64,000 nucleotides of DNA from Galerina marginata (taxonomy: Eukaryota > Basidiomycota > Agaricomycetes > Agaricales > Galerinaceae): assembly GCA_023014335.1 (NCBI GenBank), contig JAECYW010000012.1, positions 1,488,001-1,552,000 of the forward strand. The letters run 5' to 3'. The position numbers and the translations under genes were made by a program. The notes beneath the pieces are model-generated. The model did not search any database, was not told where the DNA came from, and saw only the letters and a list, made by a program, of their open reading frames with translations. Shown here piece after piece: positions 55,594 to 64,000 of the stretch (position 1 is its first letter; every line of letters starts with the position of its first letter).

Positions 55594-56893
55594 ATGACGC
55601 TGGCTCCCCCATTTTCTACGGTGGAAGGTGGGTACCTACTGACCCCTTCCATGACCTTGACTCATCATTCTTCAACCGGACCAAGTTATATTGGCAATAA
55701 CCCATCCCATTGCACTTATTACAACGGTTCTGCGCCTGACACATCGTTATCGGACTCGTAGACTGTGGTGGGACGACTTTTGGGCATTGATCGCATTATT
55801 GGCCGATACAATGGTCTGGGTAATATTCATGGCTATTCCAATGGATGGCCTTGGTGAGTGATGACCTTCGTTTCTATATCACTCGTTTGGTCGGTTTATG
55901 CAAATTTCTCTAGAGAAAAAATCCCTCTCAATACAACTGCTTTCAGAGTTCGGCACACTTTTTTCCTACACCACAGCTCTGTGGTAAGACCTTTGACTAA
56001 TACTTCTTAGTACCTGCTTCTTTATATTAATTCGGTGGTCAGGGCTGCCCGAACTTCAGTTGCAGTTACAATTGTCAGGCTTCTCAATCCAGGAGTGTTT
56101 CGTACAGTTGCAAAGGCTGCTACCACCGTGTTTACCCTCTTTTGGCTCACTCTAATGGTTCAGAAAATATTTATCTGCGGCACACGATGGAGTGAGGTGC
56201 CTACCTGCACTATTCCTCGTGCAACCGGCTATCTTGAACTGGCGAGTAAGTACGTTATCTTTAAAGCCTTCCTGTCCTTGAGGTTAAATTCAGAGTCAAT
56301 TTAGCCGATATTACTGGCGACTTGTGGCTCTTCCTATCCCCTGCCTACATGCTGTGGCACATGAAACTTCCCCGACGGCACCACCGCCTTATACTAACCA
56401 TATTTGGCTGCAGTCTCTTTACCAGTGCGTCGTGTGTGGCGCATATTTACTTTATTCTCGCCCACCAGCCAGTCTGGCTCGGAATCACAGGTCATATACA
56501 GGTATGCATGCTCTACTTAAGTGTTGGTGATAAGATGACTTATGGAAACCAATATAAATTATAAAGCTTGGAGTATCGATCGTTGTCTGCAATCTCCTTG
56601 TCCTTGTCACAAACATCTACCGCATTTTTTCAAACGATGAAGAAAACGGAGGGCCGGCCTCGCCTGCCAGGGGTACCTCAATCGAGCCAGTTATCATCCC
56701 AACCTCGACAATATCTACTTACACTACAGCACGAACCAGGTCGTCGATGACAACAATAGTTACCCTCACAGATCTAGGGTCGAATTTTGGAAACACTCCG
56801 ACATCAACTGTGATATCAGCACAAGATAGTATATTCTCCTATTCGGGCCCTGATCATGTACGCTTGTCGGTTGAGAGTTATTCTTTTGCATAG
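55594..56893 (+). CDS. fungal rhodopsin-like (PTH11-type) seven-helix membrane protein
   Basis: The start at 55594 (MTLAPPFSTVE) is joined across a 58-nt intron to VILAITHPIALITTVLRLTH, then RYRTRRLWWDDFWALIALLA. The WWDD/F-W motif after helix 1 is typical of fungal rhodopsin-domain membrane proteins. Helix 3 region: LFSYTTALW then ARTSVAVTIVRLLNPG after an intron. Then VAKAATTVFTLFWLTLMVQK, CTIPRATGYLELATDITGDL, WLFLSPAYMLWHMKLPRRHH, LILTIFGCSLFTSASCVAHI and LGVSIVVCNLLVLVTNIYRI. The tail is Ser/Thr-rich and ends VESYSFA and stop. Cys residues before the fourth and fifth segments could form the usual extracellular disulphide. No CFEM domain. Possible sensor or receptor; ligand unknown. Exons are clean. 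Confidence 0.75.
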
Positions 56894-58402
56894 GACCCTT
56901 AAGTATTGAAGAAGCAGATCTTATGAGATCTACGTAGAAAGAACAGTAGAGCATGTAGATTATGCTACGTACAAAATTTAATGAGTCTCCAAGCGTCAAG
57001 CGGCGTTCCTTCTCACATGTACGATGCACTTCCCAAATTTAGCGCAGACCCTCAGTGTCAATTTACTTAGCCGGCATCCTTTGTGCGGTGTGATGTGGAA
57101 TACTGATCGAAGTCCAGTGTCATTCTGGATATGTGACGCGTATTAGCGTGTCTTGCCTCGAAGCCACTTCCGGAAGATCGTCAAATAGAAATTTCACGGT
57201 GTTTGAAGGTTCGTCGATTGATCACTGGACAAGTGTGCTTAGTTATATCGACCAAAAAAAGTGTTTGTAGGCCAAGCAGGAAGCCCCAGCCTGATGACAT
57301 GCTAAAATCGAAGGGTTTCATCGAACATTCAAGCTCGTATGTATGATTTCGCGGCGGTCCAACGTTATATTCGGTGAAGGATGGGTGGCCGTTACCCGAA
57401 TTAAATGATCGGGTTGGATTGCAAGGAAGTCGTCGTCCGCTACATGGGAGTGTGGCGTATACGACATCGACGACCACGAGGTTAAATGCGAAAGCATGAA
57501 GTTCACCATGCACAACCTTGAGCAAACCAATGAGCTCCTGAGACCTGAGACCAACTAATATTTTGCTTCGTCGATCAATCAATCAGAAACGAAAGAGTTA
57601 TTCAAAAGATAGATTTGTGTGCCCAGACACGAGAAACAGACAGAGGTAACATATAATGAAGCACACCTAGGATGAGTAGGTCAGTAAATCTTTCATGATG
57701 TGAAAACAAGTAGGGGGGAGAAAAATTGGAGTCAGGTCTTCGATGTAAATCAACAGTTGCCTTGCCCGTCTCTACATTGTACACCGAGAGACTTTGGTAT
57801 GGGCAAGGGATTCGTGTCCGCCCATCGAGTAGAAATTCATCAAATATTTTGCAATAGAACTAAGGGCAACAATCAAATAAGGTCAACTCACTCAAGGCCC
57901 AATTAAACATGCAACGCCTAGAAAACAGGGGAGGAACAGAGATTAACGTCAGTAAGCAAGGCTAGAGGACAACATGAGGAAGAGAAGGTCAGACAAGGCT
58001 GAAATCGATAAAGTATTCCACATAGAATTCGGAATGTGGTAAAGTATGGTATAGATTTGGATCATCACTGGATAAGTTCTGAAAGGACATAACTCACAGG
58101 AAGGTACCAGTTCTTCACCTAGAAGACCGGTCGAAGTCGTCGTTGACGGTAATGAGGGTCGGTAGGAAAGCCTGAGGGCGAAAAAAAGTCGGTCAAAGAT
58201 GTTGAACCTCCGTCTGGTAAATCCTAATAAAGGTAAACAGCGTCACGTGATATGTACGGATAATTTCCAGCAACTTCCCTTCACTTCACGAACACTCCAG
58301 ATTTTGGACAATACATTTACGTTTTGTAGAAATTGAAGAGGCCTCTCTTTCATAACGACTTCCACGAGCTTTCAATATTCCGATAAGCCCAAGACATTCA
58401 AG
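56894..58402. other. intergenic, nothing recognised
   Basis: About 1.5 kb. A 133-codon minus-strand frame at 57181-57582 overlaps another frame and shows no family motif. A CACGTG box (GTCACGTGA) at 58244-58249 lies about 155 nt before the Fes1 ATG. Confidence 0.4.
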
Positions 58403-59785
58403 ATGCAGTCGATTCTTAGATGGTCGCTTGAGCATTCCGGAGACAATGCCACGAGCGATCGTCCACCAGCTGAACGCAAAGATCTGGATCCTGCCATAAT
58501 TGATTTGATTCTGGGTAAACCAGATGCAGAGCAGATGAAAGAAGATATGGCTATTGCGGTCGACGAGAGCAAGGACGAAGAAGAGAGGATCAATGCGTTG
58601 GATCATTTGGAAATGGTCAGCTTCCCCATCTTTCACTCTTAAATACCCCTAACTATTCGCCCTATACAGTTGATTGAGCATATTGATAATGCAAACGGTA
58701 TGTTCTGCCCCTCATTTACCCAATTATTGTATTGACGCTACGTTTGCTCAGATCTGGAGAAATTAAAGCTTTGGGAGCCATTGCAATCTCTCGTCACTAA
58801 GGGATCTTCGACATTAGATATCAAAACTCAAGGACTTTGGGTGATCGGTACAGCAGTTCAAAACAACCCATCTGCTCAAGATTCAGTAAGTGATTGCATA
58901 CTCAAATATCGATTGTTCTGATCACGTTGTACCAGTTTATGTCCCATAATCCTCTCCCTACACTATTGTCATTTCTTGACCCGTCTTCCCCATCTGCGGC
59001 AATACGTGCCAAGGCCATTTACGCACTCTCGGGCCTTTTGAAGCATAATGCACCTGCTGTTGAAGCTCTAGGCGGCCCAGAAATCGATGGATGGACGAGA
59101 CTTCGGAACGCACTTCAAGGTGAGTTCGAACCATCCAATTATCAAGCAACAAACTAATATTTTGCTTGTAGATCCTTCAATATCGGTCCGGAGGAAAACA
59201 GCATTCCTTCTCAGCTCCCTTCTGACTCCTAGTACAACCGTGACGAGCGAAGCCGCCCCACCAGATGCCCTTCGAATTGCAGGCAACGCTGGTGCCTCGT
59301 CGTCGGGGTCAGACGCACCGAATATCTTATCTCCTGACCAACGTCCAGCGGCAACTAATGACCCAGTTTTTGCAAATTCTCATTCCGCCCATCTCCACAA
59401 CCCCTCTCGACACAACACGTCCCAACTAACCCTGGAAGCCTTCCAAAAATACAATATTATGGACGCTGTCATTTCCGGATTAAGTAGTCCACTGCCTCAT
59501 GGCGACGACGGAGAAAATACTGAAGCCGATGCCGATTTTGAGGAGAAGGCTATACAGTAAGTTTTTTTTTTATCAACCATGGGCGAAACCCCGACTGATT
59601 GTGGATATCAAAGTCTTCTGTATACCTATTCAGTTACATGTCGAGGCGAACTGTCCAAGACACAGAAAGATAAAGTCAAGATATGGATGCAATCCGACAA
59701 GGAGAAAACAAGTGAAAGTCAGTTGCTCCAGAAGTGGAATTTATCCAAGGAAGAGTACACCATTCTTGATGGGAAATTACTGTAA
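58403..59785 (+). CDS. fes1: Hsp70 nucleotide exchange factor Fes1
   Basis: The N-terminal Fes1 motif is at the start: MQSILRWSLEHSGDN. Then PAIIDLILGKPDAEQMKEDM, ERINALDHLEM and, after short introns, LIEHIDNANDLEKLKLWEPL, DIKTQGLWVIGTAVQNNPSA, AIRAKAIYALSGLLKHNAPA and SISVRRKTAFLLSSLLTPS, an armadillo-repeat array that clasps the Hsp70 nucleotide-binding lobe. A Ser/Asn-rich stretch is followed by a last intron near 59560-59616 and LLYTYSVTCRGELSKTQKDK, ending YTILDGKLL. About 360 residues counting the insert, a little longer than yeast Fes1. All exons keep frame. It acts in the cytosol to release ADP and misfolded clients from Ssa-type Hsp70. Confidence 0.92.
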
Positions 59786-60000
59786 TGTTACTTCTACTAA
59801 TTGTATAATTTATGTCCTTGTCCGTGACTCCCTCTGTTCCTGAAATTGCTCACGTAAATCGAGCACAGTGAATCTGCATTCATGAAATTTGCATTAAGGC
59901 CGAAGATGCTTGACGGACGATCAATGACAAAACGGCGGGAAGGGCTCCAGGGTAAGAAACATCGGTAAGAGAGACTTGACCCATCGAAGTGTGTACATCA

Positions 60001-60332
60001 GGAGAAGTGATGACTTTGGTGATGTCGAATCAATTCACTGAGACGATCCGAGAGCTCGAAACAAGCAAGAACATCCCGCAGCAGGTGTTATGTGATTTAG
60101 AAATTCAGAGCACATCACTATTTCCAGCCATCACAATTTCTTTCAGCTCTGGAACATTTATACTTTCGAACGCCTGTGGAGCCGTTCGATAGTAGCTCCA
60201 ATAATAGCCCATGATCGAAAGCGACACAAGGCGGGGCGGGGCAGCTTTGGAAGGAGTGCCGAAAATTCTGGGAGAGTGAAACAGGTAAGCAGTGTGAGTC
60301 TTATCTCCAAGTGTTGGAGTTGAAGTAGCCAC
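60001..60332 (-). pseudogene. possible F-box/LRR-type gene fragment
   Basis: A minus-strand frame (60332 to 60105) ends in TAPQAFESINVPELKEIVMA followed by GNSDVL and stop; one frame over it continues SEFLNHITPAAGCSCLF. The pattern of a strand-like NVPELKEIVMAG followed by FLNHITPAAGCS resembles the leucine-rich strands of Agaricomycete F-box proteins. No F-box is visible and the flanks do not extend it, so it is at best a remnant. Low confidence. Confidence 0.25.
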
Positions 60333-60561
60333 GGTGCCTCTAGAGTGAATATGTTTTGTCCAGCGCTGAAATTTCGTAGTTTTGGGGCGTCGTCGGCAAA
60401 GAGAGAAACTTCTTAATCCCTTGGAAGTAGAGAAGGAAACTTTCGAGTGGCTTGCCAGCCGCTGCTAGACGCTAAAAATGGCATGGTGAAAGGAAACTAA
60501 AAGTCTAAAGTATACCGGCGGTTTGCACTTTGTGTATACGAGGCAGAGGCTCTATAGGGCT

Positions 60562-60603
60562 CCACCAAGAGCCCAGTGCGCCACCAAGAGCCCAGTGCGC
60601 CAC
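60562..60603. repeat. 19-bp tandem duplication
   Basis: The unit ccaccaagagcccagtgcg occurs twice in direct tandem (60562-60580, 60581-60599) plus four more matching bases. Perfect copies suggest a recent slippage event. Confidence 0.8.
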
Positions 60604-61677
60604 GTTTAACATATCTGGTTGGGAAAAATTTCCTTCGACAGAAATCGTGTCACATGTGCTGTTGTCTGCGTCTTTTCTGTTCCTAAGTACGTCATTTTCT
60701 AATAAGGATGTAGGGCCGGCGAGCGGCAAAGCCCGCTACCTTCCCTTTCTCTTGTCGGAGCCCGTCGGTTTCTGAGTCCAGAACTTGAGATTTTATTGAT
60801 GCGAAGCTCTAAGATATTTTTCCTAGACTTAGAATTTTCCAGGTTGGAGGTTCACTTTGGTAGCGAAAACAATTTCGTAGAGCATGGTTAAGAATCGATC
60901 ACAGCACATAAGAAAGGCCCGCACAAGATCAATGTAGATACATAAGTTACATGGAAGATAGCAAGAAAGGACATAAACTAAAAGAACGTAAACTAGCGTC
61001 CTTTGTCTCATTAGTGGTACTGTTTTCACAAAGGTCCGGCTCAACGGCGAATTTCGAAATCAAGAGTGCTCGTAAAATGATAAACGCACTACGCGACAAT
61101 TTGATAAGTACTGAAAGAACTTAGACAAGCACGCAAAACGGAAGACGAGGATGCGATGTCCCTCAAACGTGAGGCAAAGGCAAAGGTATAAGTGATGGAA
61201 GGGCGTCAGTTGGGCATTGGACGAATATGTTAGGCCATTTAGGTGAACAACATGATAAGATTGCGATAAGATCGAGGACGAACTGTGAAATGACAAAGCA
61301 ATTCAAATGAATCAAACTCAGCCATGGCGTGGGACATCTATGACGTGGGGACAGATCTTGTAAATCTCTGCCAATTTTTAAAAATGAACGTCTCTAAGAC
61401 CCTACTACCTAAAGGTAGCGGGAATCTGCCTGCTCATTGTCCTATATTAACCATTTCTGTTCTCTTGGTGACAGCAGGATTATAATTAATGCTCCCAATG
61501 ACAACATCAAAAGTGTAATGCCAAACATTCCAAAGAAAAAGAAGATGAACGCTTCAGATTTCGGGGATTCCTGTCCAAGATTTACACTAAAGCTCTAGGC
61601 TTAGAAAAAGGAATTATGATCGGTTTATCCACGTACTGACTGAAAAAAGCAAACAAGAGCTTGAGAACCTGTTTAGC

Positions 61678-62688
61678 TTAATCAACTCGCTTATTGGATT
61701 TCTTCCCTGACAGGTCGTTCAATTCGGTGGCGAGGCGGTTGTATTCAGCATTGTTTTGAGCAGCTTGCTTTTTAAGGATGTCTGGTATTGACAAGAACAA
61801 ATTAGTAACAGTGTAACTCTTCACCCGGGGCAGGATGATCAGCACGCACCGAAATCACGCGTTCGCTCTTTCGCTTCTTCTAGTTGCTTCTTCAACGAAA
61901 CAATTTCCTTGGCCTGGTCGTCGGACTGGGCGCCAGAATTGCCGGCTGGGGAGGCCGCCTATCAGCAACAGATTTAGGTCAGTCGACGATTGGGCAACCA
62001 ATACAAGGAAGTGTATCTGAACGCACAGCCTTCTTAAGTTTGGCGTATTCTTCTTGTGTGTGGATGAGGTCGAGGATGATGTAGAAGGTGCGAGTCAACA
62101 CGAGGGAAAGGAAGAGGCAGAAGCCCGTTAGGTAGGTATTGCGTTGGGCGCTGTTGGCATAATGTTAATGAGCATGCATAACGAACGCAAGCAAGAATGA
62201 AAGGATGAACGCACTAGAACTTTCTGGCTGCAATACCGGTATCAGTTCGAATATCTGGCGTCATTCCCTTATTGCTTTTGGCCATCTCTGCTTCAGCAGT
62301 TACGCGGAACATTCGTTGAAGGGCGTCAGCGAAGAGAATCGCAACGAAACTGTTGCAGGAGTGGTGTTTAGTGTGAGCTTACTTTCAGAGTTACAGAGAT
62401 ATAAAGTCGTACATGAAGGAGATCTTGAGCCCATAGGCTACCTTCGCGACGATTTTCGATTCAGAGAGGAAGGAGAATAAGCGTTTCTTGAGAGCGTAGG
62501 GCAGAGGAGCGACGAGGACGCAAAATGTCACCATCTGTCGCAATTTAGGTTAGACAATAAAGCGCAAGAAATAATTGTCGAGTCTGCATACCTCGGCTGC
62601 CAACAGCAGAAATGTTAAAGAGTAACTGGAAAAGTTATAGATTAGCACACGAGCGCGACAATAGATGGTGAACATACTAGATTGTCAT
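61678..62688 (-). CDS. Bap31/Yet3-like ER membrane protein
   Basis: The start at 62688 gives MTI, spliced to YYSLTFLLLAAE, spliced to MVTFCVLVAPLPYALKKRLF and SFLSESKIVAKVAYGLKISF. The middle part has MFRVTAEAEMAKSNKGMTPD, IRTDTGIAARKFYAQRNTYL, TGFCLFLSLVLTRTFYIILD and LIHTQEEYAKLKKA. The C-terminal coiled coil reads EIVSLKKQLEEAKERTRDF and LKKQAAQNNAEYNRLATELN, ending KKSNKRVD. Three membrane helices followed by a cytosolic coiled coil are diagnostic of the Bap31 family (yeast Yet1/2/3), which associates with the translocon and helps export membrane proteins from the ER. No exact KKXX at the terminus. Exons are clean. Confidence 0.9.
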
Positions 62689-63016
62689 GCTGAGCTAGTG
62701 TAGACCTTAAGGTATATGGTGGTTTTGTTGAGATAGAAGCCCTTAGAGCTGCTGCGCGTTGTGTACGTGGAAGGAGAGAGCAAGAGTGGATAGCCTTTTA
62801 ATCAAGCACACGAGACAGGACACGCAGCGGAGTTGCCTACTGACGTCACAGCTGAACTATCTTTCACGTGACTCTGTCGAACCAAACCAGTCCAAATTAC
62901 CCCGTGACGGTGACGCGTCCCTGTACTCGTAATCATCTGAGCAATTGAAAAATCCAAAACTTGGCGCGTCTATTTTACTGACCACCACCACCACCGCGGA
63001 ACAGAATCAGATTATC
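62689..63016. promoter_or_regulatory. bidirectional promoter of Bap31-like and Ubp6 genes
   Basis: A 328-nt gap between divergent start codons. It contains a palindromic CRE-like TGACGTCA (62841-62848) and a TTCACGTGA box (CACGTG at 62865-62870) close together near its middle, plus GTGACGGTGACG direct half-sites near 62905. Shared regulation of the two genes is inferred, not shown. Confidence 0.45.
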
Positions 63017-64000
63017 ATGGCGCCTATAGCTATTCACATTAAGCATGCAGGAAAGACGTACGATGTCCAGCTCGATCCCGATCTCCCGCCTGCTGTCTTC
63101 AAGGACACGGTATATAATGCGACCGGTGTGCCACCAGACAGGATGAAGGTGATGGTCAAAGGAGGTGTTTTGAAGGTGAGCTTTGAACGTTTTGGTCAGT
63201 TTTTTATAACCTTAGAACGTCTTTGATTGACCTTGTTCATTTCCTTTAGGACGACTCATCATGGAAGAAAATCGGTCCTAAAGAGGTAAGCTTTAATTCC
63301 CGATGCTTCATGTTCCAATCTCTGAACCGGGATGTAGGGACAAACATTACTGTGATTGGAGCGGCCGGAGAGCTACCAAAACCTCCCCAAAAGCCTATCG
63401 TCTTTCTCGAAGGTGAGTGTTAAACAAGTTGAATCTTGTCGATCGAGGCTCATGTCCACCCAAAAGATATGGACGACTCGGAACTTGCAGAGGCAGTGGG
63501 TTCAATTTCGTTTTGATATGCGATAATACCCAGGCTTATAGCCCTGATCTCTTCTTAGCTTGCCTAAACCTGTCGGATTGACCAAGTACGCTAGCTTCAG
63601 TTCATCAATCACTGCAATCATATCTCACTCACTTGCTATTAGTCTCGGTAACACGTGTTATATGAACGCTACAGTTCAGGCTCTCCGTGCTATCCCAGAA
63701 CTCCAGGTCGCTCTTTCAACGTATGCATGTTTTCCTCAACTTCGTCTTTTTATCTCCTAATATTATTGTCCCGTTCCAGACCTTCACTTCAATCAACGAC
63801 ACCACTTCCTGGAGCCTTGCGAGACTTGTATCACAATATGACGCGTACAACTGATAGCATCACCCCCTTACAGTTCTTGCAAGTGTTGCGACAAGTTCGT
63901 TTGGATCCTTGTCGCGAAAAGGAAAGTACTGATCAGTATTTCATAGGTAAACCCTCAATTTGCAGAGATGGACCGCAGTGAAAAGAGGGCTGGTGATCTG
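63017..64000 (+). CDS. ubp6: ubiquitin carboxyl-terminal hydrolase Ubp6/USP14 (5' part)
   Basis: The start at 63017 (MAPIAIHIKHAGKTYDVQLD) opens a ubiquitin-like domain: LPPAVFKDTVYNATGVPPDR, MKVMVKGGVLK, then after introns DDSSWKKIGPKE and GTNITVIGAAGELPKPPQKP. The catalytic domain begins LPKPVGLTNLGNTCYMNATV; the Cys of GNTCYMN is the nucleophile. QALRAIPELQVALSTP, LPGALRDLYHNMTRTTDSIT, PLQFLQVLRQVNPQFAEMD and SEKRAGDL run to the window edge. UBL plus USP order identifies the proteasome-bound deubiquitinase that trims ubiquitin from substrates. The remainder lies outside the window. Introns are 50-65 nt and clean. Confidence 0.93.

Larger units (their letters stand above)
59786..61677. other. 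intergenic between convergent genes
   Basis: About 1.9 kb between Fes1 and the Bap31-like gene. Apart from the possible LRR remnant near 60.0-60.3 kb and a 19-bp tandem repeat at 60562, only short frames are seen. Confidence 0.4.

Noticed and set aside
57181..57582. Minus-strand frame of 133 codons
   Set aside because: Overlaps another frame of similar length and has no recognisable feature or extension.

Overview
The window is nuclear DNA of a filamentous basidiomycete, most likely an Agaricomycete. Genes are split by many short introns (about 50-60 nt, GT...AG). The encoded families include several typical of mushroom-forming fungi: a DUF6535 membrane protein, a DUF7598-like membrane protein, a fungal rhodopsin-like seven-helix protein and a tandem gpd pair. 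I see no viral, bacterial, organellar, CRISPR or intact transposon sequence. I found no convincing tRNA or rRNA gene by eye.

Layout. 1-5.06 kb has no recognisable gene. 5.06-7.82 kb (-): APC-family amino acid/GABA permease. 8.71-12.75 kb (-): long coiled-coil protein, probably spindle-pole-body related (Cut12-like), badly frameshifted here. 13.45-14.64 kb (+): secreted solute-binding-protein fold. 15.43-18.92 kb (-): two tandem glyceraldehyde-3-phosphate dehydrogenase genes that share an unusual 5-nt micro-exon. 19.2-20.2 kb (-): unknown membrane protein. 20.2-25.5 kb is sparse and holds one unrecognised three-exon gene (23.78-24.66 kb, -). 25.57-28.74 kb (+): GC-rich gene for a low-complexity conserved fungal protein. 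29.4-29.9 kb (-): small unknown protein. 31.37-34.90 kb (+): peroxisomal Lon protease ending in SRL. 35.26-38.36 kb (-): ER-lumenal Hsp70-like chaperone (Lhs1/HYOU1 type) with signal peptide and HDEL. 39.42-42.14 kb (+): DUF6535 protein. 42.63-47.63 kb (-): Munc13/Ync13-like C2 plus MUN protein. 49.31-50.28 kb (+): DUF7598-like protein. 51.5-53.7 kb (+): unknown multi-pass membrane protein. 54.1-54.5 kb (+): small unknown. 55.59-56.89 kb (+): rhodopsin-like seven-helix protein. 58.40-59.79 kb (+): Fes1 Hsp70 exchange factor. 61.68-62.69 kb (-): Bap31/Yet3-like ER protein. 63.02 kb to the right edge (+): Ubp6/USP14 deubiquitinase, cut off by the window.

A recurring feature is apparent single-base indels inside conserved housekeeping genes: both gpd genes, Lon, Lhs1, the Munc13-like gene, the DUF6535 gene, the solute-binding protein and, most heavily, the Cut12-like gene. 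Essential single-copy genes are unlikely all to be dead, so uncorrected sequencing indels are the simplest explanation. Genes right of about 49 kb read cleanly. Coordinates for split genes are therefore outer boundaries of the locus, not a single open frame.

Functionally, several proteostasis and ER genes are scattered here (Lon, Lhs1, Fes1, Bap31, Ubp6), on both strands and not as an operon. Four of their upstream regions carry a TCACGTG box. I found nothing I can defend as a wholly new biological system. The best leads are the conserved 5-nt exon in both gpd paralogs, the bacterial-type solute-binding protein, and several unrecognised but apparently coding loci.
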